Positions 29,764-37,304 of a stretch of 64,000 bases of DNA are shown one piece after another. The notes under the pieces are model-generated. The model had not been told where the DNA came from, ran no database searches, and saw only the letters and a list, made by a program, of their open reading frames with translations. The stretch is from [Empedobacter] haloabium (lineage in GTDB: Bacteria; Pseudomonadota; Gammaproteobacteria; Burkholderiales; Burkholderiaceae_D). A program made the translations under genes and the position numbers. Every line of letters begins with the position of its first letter. Positions within the stretch are counted from its first letter, which is position 1. The DNA lies in contig CP136508.1 in the NCBI GenBank assembly GCA_008011715.2, forward strand, positions 186,001 through 250,000, read 5' to 3'.

Positions 29764-31041
29764 TCAGTGCTCGAGCCGCAGCCGTTCGGCCTGGCCGTAC
29801 GGCGCATACGCGGACACGATGACGCGCTCGCCCGCGGCCAGCCCGCCCAGCACTTCGACCTGGCTGGCATTGCGGCGGCCCGTCTGCACGGCGCGGCGAC
29901 TGGCCACGCGGCCGTCGGCCGCCAATGCGTACACCCACGCGCCGCCGCTGTCGTTCAGGTAGGCCCCGGCGGGCAGCACGAGAGCCTGCCGTGGCTCGCC
30001 CAACGTCAGGCGTACGTCCACGCTCATGCCCGGCTGCAGTGCGGGCGGCTGGCGCTCGAACAGCAGCTCGGCGCCGAAGCGGCGCTCCTTGACCTGGCGG
30101 TAGACGCGGCTGACCACCACCGGGTAGTCGCGCCCATCGATCGTCGCCACGCCGCGCCGGCCCGGCGCCACCCGGTTCAGGTAGTACTCGTCGATCTGCG
30201 CCATCAGCTTGAACTGGGCGTCGTCGATGCGGCCCACGCGCTGGTCGGCCCGTACCGCCTGGCCCACCTGCAGGTCGAAGTCGGCCAGGCGGCCGCTGGC
30301 CGGCGCGCGCATCGCCAGGCCGTCGATCGTCGCGTGGGCCAGCTGCATGCCCGATTCGAGCCGGCGGATGGCGCCGGCCATCGTGTTCATCGCCTGTGCG
30401 CGCACGGCGAATTCCGAGGTGCCGCCGCGCTGCTGCGTGCGCAATTTCTGGCGCGCCTGTTCCAGCTTGTCGGCCGATTCGTCCAGGGCGACCGCCGAGA
30501 TGAAGCCCCTGGCGGCCAGTTCGCGGTTGCGCCGGTACAGCTTGTCGGCCTGGGTCACGTCGAAGCGCAGGTCGTCGACCCGGTCGTCGTGCTGGTTGCG
30601 CGCCACCTGGAACGTCACCTGCAGGTTGGCCAGGTTGGATAACTGCTGCGCCTGTTCCGACTCGCGCTGCAGCAGCTCCATGCGGCGCTGCGCATTCGAC
30701 AGCCGGAACAGCAGGTCGCCCTTGCGCACCTGGGCGCCGTCGCGTACGTAGACTTCCTCCACGCGGCCGCTTTCGACGGCATCGAGCAGCACCTGGTTCA
30801 GCGCCTCGGCGTTGGCGCGCACGACCACGTCGTCCGTCAACACGCCACGCTGCACGGTCGCCACGCGCACGCTGTCGGCCGCCACGCGCATGCCGCGTGG
30901 TGCCAGGCTCCAACCCAGCGCCAGCAACAGGGCGCAGGCGGCGGCCGCAGCACCCCAGGGGCGCCAGCGGTGGTGCGGGCGCGCCCGCGGCACATCCATG
31001 CCGGCGCCGGTAATGTCGATGGATTCGCGCGGTGCGTTCAT
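29764..31041 (-). CDS. HlyD/MacA-type periplasmic adaptor of an ABC exporter
   Basis: The 425-residue protein has one N-terminal membrane anchor (WGAAAAACALLLALGWSL), a lipoyl-like half motif (VEEVYVRDGAQVRKGDLLFRLS), a long coiled coil of about residues 115-215, the second lipoyl half (MRAPASGRLADFDLQVGQAV) and beta-barrel and membrane-proximal parts ending near AYLNDSGGAWVYAL. This is the MacA/HlyD layout that bridges an inner-membrane permease to a TolC-type channel. It sits between the DsbA-like gene (12-base gap) and the ATPase gene. Confidence 0.87.
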   Translation of the reverse strand: MNAPRESIDITGAGMDVPRARPHHRWRPWGAAAAACALLLALGWSLAPRGMRVAADSVRVATVQRGVLTDDVVVRANAEALNQVLLDAVESGRVEEVYVRDGAQVRKGDLLFRLSNAQRRMELLQRESEQAQQLSNLANLQVTFQVARNQHDDRVDDLRFDVTQADKLYRRNRELAARGFISAVALDESADKLEQARQKLRTQQRGGTSEFAVRAQAMNTMAGAIRRLESGMQLAHATIDGLAMRAPASGRLADFDLQVGQAVRADQRVGRIDDAQFKLMAQIDEYYLNRVAPGRRGVATIDGRDYPVVVSRVYRQVKERRFGAELLFERQPPALQPGMSVDVRLTLGEPRQALVLPAGAYLNDSGGAWVYALAADGRVASRRAVQTGRRNASQVEVLGGLAAGERVIVSAYAPYGQAERLRLEH

Positions 31042-31053
31042 GGCGTGCTCCCG

Positions 31054-31734
31054 TCATTGCGTGGCGCTGTCCTGGCGCGCCCGGGCCAGCAGCGTATCCA
31101 TCGTCCTGATCGTCGCCGCGTGACCCATCGCGGCGGTCTGGCCCCACATCGGCATCGTCGCGCTCAGCATCGCCGGCGACGTGAGATAACGCCCGCCGAT
31201 CACGACAGCCGGCACGCTGGCGACCTTCATCTGCGTGTGCAGGCGCGTGGCGGCGTCCACTTGCCGCTGTACCGCGGTGGAACGCCAGGCCGCATGAAAG
31301 CGCTCCGGGGCGATGCCGCCATCCAGCGCGAAGCCGGCCAGCGTGACTTCCGTGTCGAGCGCTTGTCCTCCCTCATGGATCTGGCGGAACAGCCGCTGGT
31401 TGGCCGGTTCGCCCATCTCCAGCGCCTGCATCACGTAGAACATGCGCTGCTGCGGCAACTGCTGCGCGCGCATGCCGACAGGCACGCGGCGGAACACGAT
31501 GCCGTCGCCCTGGCGTGCCACCCAGTCGCGCAGCGCGGGCTCGAAGTGGTAGCAGTGGGGGCAGCTGTACCAGAAAAACTCGATGACCTCGACCGGCCCT
31601 TGCGCCGCCGCCGGGGCGTCCAGCACCACGTAGGGACGTGCTTGCTCCGACGGCGCACTGGCCACGTTCAAGAGTACAGCCGTGGCGACGATGGCGCCGG
31701 CCATCAGCAGAAAGCGCGTTTTAGAAAGTTGCAT
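31054..31734 (-). CDS. DsbA-like periplasmic thiol-disulfide oxidoreductase
   Basis: The 226-residue protein has a signal anchor (FLLMAGAIVATAVLLNVASA), the redox motif FFWYSCPHCYHFEPAL (CPHC as in DsbA) and a cis-Pro block (KVASVPAVVIGGRYLTSP). Members introduce disulfides into periplasmic proteins. The start at 31734 has GGA 6 bases upstream; longer starts add an unlikely lead. It opens the minus-strand operon with the adaptor and ATPase and is divergent from the precursor genes. The two secreted proteins at 42293-43353 each have a conserved Cys pair and may be its substrates, which is inference. Confidence 0.85.
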   Translation of the reverse strand: MQLSKTRFLLMAGAIVATAVLLNVASAPSEQARPYVVLDAPAAAQGPVEVIEFFWYSCPHCYHFEPALRDWVARQGDGIVFRRVPVGMRAQQLPQQRMFYVMQALEMGEPANQRLFRQIHEGGQALDTEVTLAGFALDGGIAPERFHAAWRSTAVQRQVDAATRLHTQMKVASVPAVVIGGRYLTSPAMLSATMPMWGQTAAMGHAATIRTMDTLLARARQDSATQ

Positions 31735-31909
31735 GGTAATTCCAGTCATCCCGATCGAACCGTCAACGCAATCGGAGCGCTTCAATAAGCAGCCTCATCC
31801 TTATTTGCCGCGATCCTTGCGATATATCCAAAAACTGTTTTAGGTCGTCAGGCTAGCACCATCGTGTTCATCGAATTTAAGTGGATTTGTCTGAGTTTTG
31901 CATATTCCA

Positions 31910-31938
31910 TTTGCGCATCAAAAAACACGTACTACGCT
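31910..31938 (+). promoter_or_regulatory. Candidate promoter of precursor gene 1
   Basis: TTTGCG at 31910-31915 and TACGCT at 31933-31938 are spaced by 17 bases, about 50 bases before the ATG. The same arrangement is conserved in the duplicated unit at 32559-32587. The hexamers are weak matches to the sigma-70 consensus. An inverted repeat TTTGCAC/GTGCAAA follows at 31942-31961. Confidence 0.35.
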
Positions 31939-31990
31939 TTCTTTGCACAACCCAGTGCAAATCCGTAACGCCACCTTCAAGGAGATTGAA

Positions 31991-32152
31991 ATGCAAAACG
32001 TTGACACAACCGTAGGTCCGGGCACCGAATTCGACTTCGAAATCCTGGAAACCAGTGAAGCCACTGCCATGGAAGAAATGGGCGCATCCTCGACCATTGC
32101 GGCCGGTTCCACCTGCAGTAGGCAGCCTGTATTGCCAGAACGGCTGCCCTGA
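31991..32152 (+). CDS. Thiopeptide-like RiPP precursor peptide 1
   Basis: The 53-residue peptide has an acidic leader containing FDFEILETSEATAMEEMGA and a predicted core starting at Ser33. The EEMGA-S boundary and the acidic FxxEILE-type leader resemble thiopeptide precursors, which often end in MGA before a Ser/Cys-rich core. The core begins SSTIAAGSTCS and continues RQPVLPERLP. Relative to copy 2 it has Ala at position 37 instead of Cys, and a Pro-rich tail. CAAGGAGA precedes the ATG. Enzymes downstream would turn Ser/Thr/Cys into azoles and dehydro residues. It could be a real second product, a decoy or a decaying copy. Confidence 0.8.
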   Translation: MQNVDTTVGPGTEFDFEILETSEATAMEEMGASSTIAAGSTCSRQPVLPERLP

Positions 32153-32210
32153 TTAGCCGTACAGGTTTTCGGCTACGGATGAAGCCGCCCGATGTCGAAT
32201 GCCGAAAAAT

Positions 32211-32242
32211 GGGCGCCGCACTCGCCTGGCGGGGCGGCGCCC
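32211..32242 (+). terminator. GC-rich hairpin after precursor gene 1
   Basis: GGGCGCCGC (32211-32219) pairs perfectly with GCGGCGCCC (32234-32242), with CGCCTGGCGG in the loop. A homologous hairpin follows precursor 2. There is no long T tract, so it could be a partial terminator or an mRNA-stabilising stem. The rest of 32153-32639 holds the second promoter region and no convincing gene. Confidence 0.5.
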
Positions 32243-32558
32243 CGCATCTTTAACTGGCCCTCGCGTAAATCGTGTAGGCAGTTTTTTTTGGACGCAAAGT
32301 CAACACTATACGGACCATCCGGACATCCGGACGCCCTGGTACTGCCGTGCCCGCGTTGCTGCACAGTACATTCATCAACGAAATCAGCGTGTTATCTGGT
32401 CAGTTTCTTCCTCGAATGAATAGGATGGTCGGATTGAGGCGGCTTCAGCCTTGATATGAAAATTTGTCGAAAAACTGTTGGCCCAATGTTATGGATCGTC
32501 AGGCTACACCCAGATGTTCACGAAATTCCAGATGTTTGTATGAGTTTTGCATATTCGC

Positions 32559-32587
32559 TTGGCGCATTAAAAAATGAGGATTACGCT
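32559..32587 (+). promoter_or_regulatory. Candidate promoter of precursor gene 2
   Basis: TTGGCG (32559-32564) and TACGCT (32582-32587) with a 17-base spacer match the layout before copy 1. Conservation between the two copies is the main support. Confidence 0.35.
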
Positions 32588-32639
32588 TTCCCTGCACTTA
32601 CCAGTGCTTCATCTGAAACTTATCCTCAAGGAGACTCAC

Positions 32640-32801
32640 ATGCAAAACGTTGACACCACCGTCGACCTGGACATCGACTTCGATTTCGAAATCCTGGAAA
32701 CGACTGAAGCCACCGCCATGGAAGAAATGGGCGCTTCCTCGACCATTTGCGCAGGTTCGACCTGCAGCAAGCAGGCAGCCCTGCTGGCACGCGGCTGCTG
32801 A
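32640..32801 (+). CDS. Thiopeptide-like RiPP precursor peptide 2
   Basis: The 53-residue peptide has the leader FDFEILETTEATAMEEMGA and a 21-residue predicted core that begins SSTICAGSTCS and ends KQAALLARGC. Counting Ser33 as core position 1, Cys sit at 5, 10 and 21 and Ser at 1, 2, 8 and 11. A Cys directly before Ser11, with Ser1 ten residues earlier, matches the Ser1/Ser11 spacing that gives 29-membered rings in thiomuracin/GE2270-type thiopeptides. CAAGGAG precedes the ATG. It is the likelier main substrate because it keeps all Cys and lies next to the enzyme operon. The C-terminal tail may be trimmed; this cannot be seen. Confidence 0.85.
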   Translation: MQNVDTTVDLDIDFDFEILETTEATAMEEMGASSTICAGSTCSKQAALLARGC

Positions 32802-32862
32802 TCGCCGGGTGCGCTTTCCGGTGCCGCATGTGAGGCGCCAGATGCCGCGTGCCGGAATGCGA

Positions 32863-32891
32863 GCGCTGTTCCCGCCTGGCGGGAGCAGCGC
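32863..32891 (+). terminator. Hairpin between precursor 2 and the enzyme operon
   Basis: GCGCTGTTCCCGC pairs with GCGGGAGCAGCGC over 13 base pairs, one of them G-U, with a 3-base loop. It lacks a T run. Placed between a peptide gene and its enzymes, it may partly stop transcription or protect the short mRNA so that precursor exceeds enzyme. Confidence 0.55.
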
Positions 32892-32927
32892 CCCAGCGAT
32901 CGTGTGTATTCACTTATGGAGCAGAAA

Positions 32928-34487
32928 ATGTCGCATATCGAACCAAGGCCGGACGATATCTATTCGATTCGTCCTGACATTTTCCTGCGTAATGCGGAAG
33001 AGCGCATGCATATTCAGCACGCCGGCAATAATTTTATTATTCGCCTGCGCAATGACTGTATTCAGCATGTCTATCGATTCTGCGACATGTTGGATGGCGC
33101 CCGGCCCCTGGGTGACGTGATGGAACAGATTCCCGCCGCGCACCGTGGCTACATCCTGAAATTCCTGGAATTCCTGCTGGCGAAATCCGTCGCGTTCCGG
33201 AGCGCTGCGCCGGCAGCCGACGCGGACCTGCAACCGGTCCGTGAGTCGCTGCTGTACCTGCGCGCTTTTGTCGACGACAGCGCCGGCGCGTTCCGCCGCT
33301 TCGCTGCCGAACGCATCCTGCTGGCGGCGGGCGGTTATGCGCTGCACAGCGCGCTCAAGACACTGGCCTGCCTTGGCGCGCGCCGCGTGGGCGTACTGCA
33401 AACGGGCGAGATGTGGCAGCCGCACGAGCTGCGGACCGCCTTCGCCGAACTGGCGCGCTGGCCCGATGCCGGCCTCGATATCGTCGCCGCCCCGGACAGC
33501 ACCTATACCTATGTGGTGCAAGTGGCCGACGACGCGGCCGCGCCGTTCGAAACGCTGCTGGCCGCGCTGCCCGCTGCGCGCCACCTTGTCGCCTTTGCCG
33601 CCGACGGCCAGCTGTGCGCGCTGAGCGGCGGCGACCTGGGGGCGCTGCCCTTGCGTCATGGCGTGGCGCCGCTGGCGCCGCCCGATGGCCTGTGCGCCGG
33701 CGCCACGGCGGCGATGATCTGCTTCGACGACCTGTGCGGCGTGCGACCGCTGCAGCAGCGCCGCTACCTGCATTTCGGGCTCGATGGCGACGTGCCGATG
33801 AACAGCGCCGGCCTGTATCCGCTGCTGCCGTTCGACACCGGCAGAGCCGGCGCGGCAGGCGCCATCGCGGTGGCTGCGCGCGTCGAGGAGCTGGCATCGA
33901 CACCGCTGTCGCCGCTGCGTGCGCCCGTCGAGTGCACGGTGGAGGGCAGCTACCTGAAGCTGTACACGCTCGACGCCTACCTGCCGGGCCAGCCCGGGCC
34001 GGTCGCCTTAGTTGGTGCCGGCATGACGCGCGCCCAGTGCCTGAGCGGAGCGCTGCTGCAACTGGTGGCGGGCCAACGCCACTGGTTCGACCATGCCAGC
34101 GCGGACGAACGCGCTGCCGTCGGCGCCTACCTGGCGCGGCTCGATGCCGCCCGCCGCGCCGTCGCGCCGCTGCGTGCGGTGGCGCCGGCGTTCGGTTTCG
34201 ACCAGGCGCTGTCCGCCCGCGAGCAGTACATGGTCTTCTGTATCAATGCCACACATGGCGTACCCGTGCAGTGGGCCGACGCGGCGCTGGACGCGGCGGC
34301 GTGGCCGCGCTGCACGGTCCTGCGCGCCGGTACCGCGGTGCTCTACCTGCCCCACACCGGCACGCTGGACGCCGCACAGCGGGAGGCCGGCCTGCTGGCG
34401 CTGTATGGCGCGTTGTGGCAGGGCCATCATGGCGGCCGTGACATCGTGCTGGCGGACGAACCGCTGCACCCAGGAGCACCGGCATGA
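32928..34487 (+). CDS. RiPP leader-binding ThiF-like protein (F protein, TbtF/ocin-ThiF type)
   Basis: The 519-residue protein has an N-terminal winged-helix region (about residues 5-85; FLRNAEERMHIQHAGNNFII, HRGYILKFLEFLLAK) that fits an RRE leader-binding domain. A degenerate ThiF-like Rossmann part follows, with ERILLAAGGYALHSALKTL in place of a normal glycine-rich ATP loop. The family presents the leader to the YcaO enzyme and has no adenylation activity. I could not find the zinc-type CxxC pairs of true E1 enzymes. The ATG at 32928 has GGAG at ideal distance; a GTG at 32904 and an ATG at 32916 are alternatives. Its stop overlaps the YcaO start. Confidence 0.78.
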   Translation: MSHIEPRPDDIYSIRPDIFLRNAEERMHIQHAGNNFIIRLRNDCIQHVYRFCDMLDGARPLGDVMEQIPAAHRGYILKFLEFLLAKSVAFRSAAPAADADLQPVRESLLYLRAFVDDSAGAFRRFAAERILLAAGGYALHSALKTLACLGARRVGVLQTGEMWQPHELRTAFAELARWPDAGLDIVAAPDSTYTYVVQVADDAAAPFETLLAALPAARHLVAFAADGQLCALSGGDLGALPLRHGVAPLAPPDGLCAGATAAMICFDDLCGVRPLQQRRYLHFGLDGDVPMNSAGLYPLLPFDTGRAGAAGAIAVAARVEELASTPLSPLRAPVECTVEGSYLKLYTLDAYLPGQPGPVALVGAGMTRAQCLSGALLQLVAGQRHWFDHASADERAAVGAYLARLDAARRAVAPLRAVAPAFGFDQALSAREQYMVFCINATHGVPVQWADAALDAAAWPRCTVLRAGTAVLYLPHTGTLDAAQREAGLLALYGALWQGHHGGRDIVLADEPLHPGAPA

Positions 34488-36094
34488 GCGACCTGGCACA
34501 GCTGACGAGTTTCACGCGCCGCGCGGTGGCTGCGCGTTCTGTCAGCGTGCTGGCCACGCCGGCGATGCTGGCACTGCTGCCAGCGCCGGGCGAGCGTGCG
34601 CAGCTGGTTGCCTTTGCCGGCGAGTTCGCCGCATTCCCCGCGTTTCACCGCAAGTGGCGCTGGAATGCGATGCTGCAAGCGCAATTGATGGCGCTGCTGG
34701 CGCGCCTGGCCGTGCAGGAAGCGGAACCGGGCTGCGTTTACCTGTACTTGCAGGGCACCTTCAGCAAACGCTATTTCCCCAGCGTGCGCGCCGCGCTGCC
34801 GTCTTCCGCCGCGGCACCGGGTTGCCGGGCCGGCACGGCCGATCTGGACGGCGTGGTGCGCGCCTTCGGCAACGCGTCGGTACAAGGCCTGGTGCTGCAG
34901 GCCGGTCCGGCCGGAGAGCATTACCACTGCTATCAGCCGGCGACCGGACTGCTCGGCATCGGCCGCGGCGGCACGGATCTGCAGCGCATGCGCGGCGCCG
35001 TGCTGGAATACTGCGAGCGTTGGGCGGCCAGCATCGTGCCGGCCGGCGCATGCCGCGCCCGTTACGTGGACCTGGGCCCGGCGGCGTGGCGGCCCGACCA
35101 GGTCGCGGCCGTGCCCCCCGGGCAGGCGGCAACGCTGTTCCCCGGCTTCGATCCCTGCCGGCCCATGCACTGGCTGCCCTGCCGGCTCGTGCAGGCAGGC
35201 GCGCGGCGCTTGCTGCCGCTGCAGATGATCAACTACCTGGTGCGCCCTGGCGAAGCGTTCAGCCACTGCCAGAACAGCAATGGCTGCGCGCTGGGCAGTT
35301 CGGCCACGGAGGCGGCACTGTTCGGCGCCCTGGAATTGATCGAGCGCGACGCGCTGCTGCTGGCGTGGTACACCCGCTCGACGCCACCGCGCTTCATCGC
35401 GGCCAGCATCGACAGCGCGCCGCTGCGGCAGCTGCATGGCTTGCTGGAGCTAGCCGGCTACACTGTCTGCTGCTTCGACATCACGACGGAGTTCGCGCTG
35501 CCGACCGTGCTGGTGCTGCTGCTGGGCCAAAGCGACGAGCGCCTGGGTGCCTTCGTGACGGCCGCGTGCCACCCCGATCCGCGCGAGGCGCTGGCCGCCG
35601 CGCTGGGCGAAGCCCATTCGTTGGCCGGCATCACGGAGCGCAACCTGGCGCGCCAGCGGCAACGCCATGGCGCGGGCCACCTGGAACACCTGCGCGACAG
35701 TGCCCAGGCGCAGTACTACGGGCAGCACAGCCAGCGCCGCCATTTCGACTTCCTTGCCGATGCGGTGCCCACGCTGGCCTGGGGCGATTTCGTCGCCAGG
35801 CATGCCGGCAGCGCGAGCACGGCGTTGCGCGGTCCCGCCGCCGCGTGGGACTTGCTGTGCGCACGCTCCGCGCAGGCCGGCTATGAGGTGATCGTGGCGG
35901 ACGTCACTCCGGCCGGTCTGCCGGCGCTGGGCCTGTACGCGGCCCGCGTCTTCCTGCCCGGCACCTTGCCGCTGACGTTTGGCGACAAGCCGCTCTGCCT
36001 GCCGCCTGGGCGGCTGGCCCGGGCCGCACGGCATTGCGGCTGGGTCGACGCGAACGCCGACCTGTCCCGCCCCCTCCTGCATCCGCTGGGCTGA
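34484..36094 (+). CDS. YcaO-family cyclodehydratase
   Basis: The 536-residue enzyme uses ATP to turn Cys/Ser/Thr of the precursor into azolines. ATP-site motifs are seen as AVLEYCERWAA (about residue 174; the family's SxxxExxER block), SNGCALGSSATEAALFGALE with IERDA (about 266-291), and REALAAALGEAHSLAG (about 368). The N-terminal 120 residues are divergent. The C-terminus reads PLLHPLG rather than the usual PxPxP of azole-forming YcaO proteins, so cyclodehydration activity deserves a check. It is translationally coupled to the leader-binding protein and followed 1 base later by the dehydrogenase gene. Confidence 0.9.
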   Translation: MSDLAQLTSFTRRAVAARSVSVLATPAMLALLPAPGERAQLVAFAGEFAAFPAFHRKWRWNAMLQAQLMALLARLAVQEAEPGCVYLYLQGTFSKRYFPSVRAALPSSAAAPGCRAGTADLDGVVRAFGNASVQGLVLQAGPAGEHYHCYQPATGLLGIGRGGTDLQRMRGAVLEYCERWAASIVPAGACRARYVDLGPAAWRPDQVAAVPPGQAATLFPGFDPCRPMHWLPCRLVQAGARRLLPLQMINYLVRPGEAFSHCQNSNGCALGSSATEAALFGALELIERDALLLAWYTRSTPPRFIAASIDSAPLRQLHGLLELAGYTVCCFDITTEFALPTVLVLLLGQSDERLGAFVTAACHPDPREALAAALGEAHSLAGITERNLARQRQRHGAGHLEHLRDSAQAQYYGQHSQRRHFDFLADAVPTLAWGDFVARHAGSASTALRGPAAAWDLLCARSAQAGYEVIVADVTPAGLPALGLYAARVFLPGTLPLTFGDKPLCLPPGRLARAARHCGWVDANADLSRPLLHPLG

Positions 36095-36095
36095 C

Positions 36096-37304
36096 ATGGA
36101 CCACGTTGCGACAGGTCGCTGCGCGATCGACGAATTCAGCTTCCGCTACCTGGCACCGGCGCAGGCATCGACAGCAGCGCGCGAGCTCGATGCCTACGAG
36201 CGCGCGTTCCAGGCCACCCCGGCAGGCGACGACGCCACGACGGTCGACCTGGCGCCGCTGTTCCGCGCCCTCGTGACAGGCGCGGCACCGGCTGGCGATG
36301 CGCGCGAGCGCTTGCTGGCGCTGCTGCTGCAAGTGCACCAGCCAATGACGGTGACGCCGTGTGCGGGCTACGGCGTGCATGCCAGCTACCCGTCGCCGCG
36401 CGCGTACTACCCGCTGCGCTTCACGCTGCTGGACCAGGGCCAACGCTGGCAGCTCGACATGCGCCAGCTGCGGCTGCGGCCCGACGGCGCATCGGCCGGC
36501 GCCAGGCTGGCGCTGAAGCTGCGCGCCGACTTTACTTTGTACGCGCCGTTGTACAACCTGTTCCGCAAATCGCTGTTCGCCCTGGAGGCCGGTCACTTCC
36601 TGGCCGAGCTGGCGGCACTGGCGCCGCATGCCGGTTTGCGCATCGAAACCGTGGCGAAGCCACGGTCGCTGCGGCTGGAGGTGCATGACGACGGCACGCC
36701 GGCCAACTGGCAGGCCGCGCTGGCGGCGCACCGCGCCTATGCGCGTGAACGCAGCAGCGGGCGCTTCCACGGCGGTTTCTACCCGGCGCCGCATACCTTC
36801 GACGTGCCAGCCGTGGAGGCGCTGCATGGGGCCCTGGCCGCCGGGCAGGCCGCGCTGGCGCACATCCTGCCGGGTGCTCCGCCTATCGGCGCGCGCCTGT
36901 GCCTGCGTCCCGGCCATGGCGTCGACCCCGGCGTATATCGGGTGACCGGCAGCGCACCGGCCTGCGTCGACCCGCGCGATCCCGTCGATGCCTGCGGCCG
37001 CGCCTACAACTACGACAACTTCAATTTCCGCACCGTTCCCGCCGTGCTGTTCCTGTGCGTGGACGAACTGGCCTTCCACTGTAACGACGCAACCTTCACG
37101 GAGATGAACATGGCCCTCGGTTACCTGAACCAACAACTGATACGCCACCTGAGCGGGCATGGCCTGGTGGGGCGCCCTTTCCGCAGCTACGACCAGCTGG
37201 CCATCGACAATCTGCTCCAGACAGCGGCCGACGGCCAGCGCGCCTATTACGGCCTGCTGGTGGCGCGCAATCGCTGCCGCGAGGCGTGGGGAGTGCTGCG
37301 GTGA
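36096..37304 (+). CDS. SagB-type FMN-dependent azoline dehydrogenase
   Basis: The 402-residue protein shows two nitroreductase-like lobes. The first has ASYPSPRAYYPLRFTLL and NLFRKSLFALEAGHFLAEL, matching the SagB pattern of a ...GG.YPL.. strand and a ...DAGH.... helix. The second has NFNFRTVPAVLFL, TEMNMALGYLNQQLIRH and DQLAIDNLL. SagB-type enzymes oxidise thiazolines and oxazolines to aromatic azoles with FMN. Overall similarity is distant, so activity should be tested. The ATG at 36096 lies right after the YcaO stop; the frame is open upstream but only as a shadow. The stop overlaps the next start (TGATG). Confidence 0.75.
   Translation: MDHVATGRCAIDEFSFRYLAPAQASTAARELDAYERAFQATPAGDDATTVDLAPLFRALVTGAAPAGDARERLLALLLQVHQPMTVTPCAGYGVHASYPSPRAYYPLRFTLLDQGQRWQLDMRQLRLRPDGASAGARLALKLRADFTLYAPLYNLFRKSLFALEAGHFLAELAALAPHAGLRIETVAKPRSLRLEVHDDGTPANWQAALAAHRAYARERSSGRFHGGFYPAPHTFDVPAVEALHGALAAGQAALAHILPGAPPIGARLCLRPGHGVDPGVYRVTGSAPACVDPRDPVDACGRAYNYDNFNFRTVPAVLFLCVDELAFHCNDATFTEMNMALGYLNQQLIRHLSGHGLVGRPFRSYDQLAIDNLLQTAADGQRAYYGLLVARNRCREAWGVLR

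Larger units (their letters stand above)
31830..32250 (+). repeat. Precursor unit, copy 1 (duplicated segment)
   Basis: This unit contains upstream DNA, a candidate promoter, a 5' UTR hairpin, the first precursor gene and a GC hairpin. The same order and many identical stretches (ATCGTCAGGCTA- or GTCGTCAGGCTA-like, GAGTTTTGCATATTC, TACGCTTTC, CAAGGAGA, CGCCTGGCGGG) return at 32470-32900. The similarity covers non-coding parts as well as the gene, so the whole cassette was duplicated. Confidence 0.8.
32470..32900 (+). repeat. Precursor unit, copy 2 (duplicated segment)
   Basis: This is the second copy of the cassette at 31830-32250, offset by roughly 640-650 bases. It includes matching upstream DNA, the candidate promoter, the second precursor gene and the homologous hairpin. 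Coding identity is high in the leader and in SSTI.AGSTCS, and falls sharply after residue 43. Confidence 0.8.

Noticed and set aside
32192..32653. Short open frames between the two precursor genes
   Set aside because: They lack the leader, ribosome site and codon pattern of the precursors; no third precursor was found.
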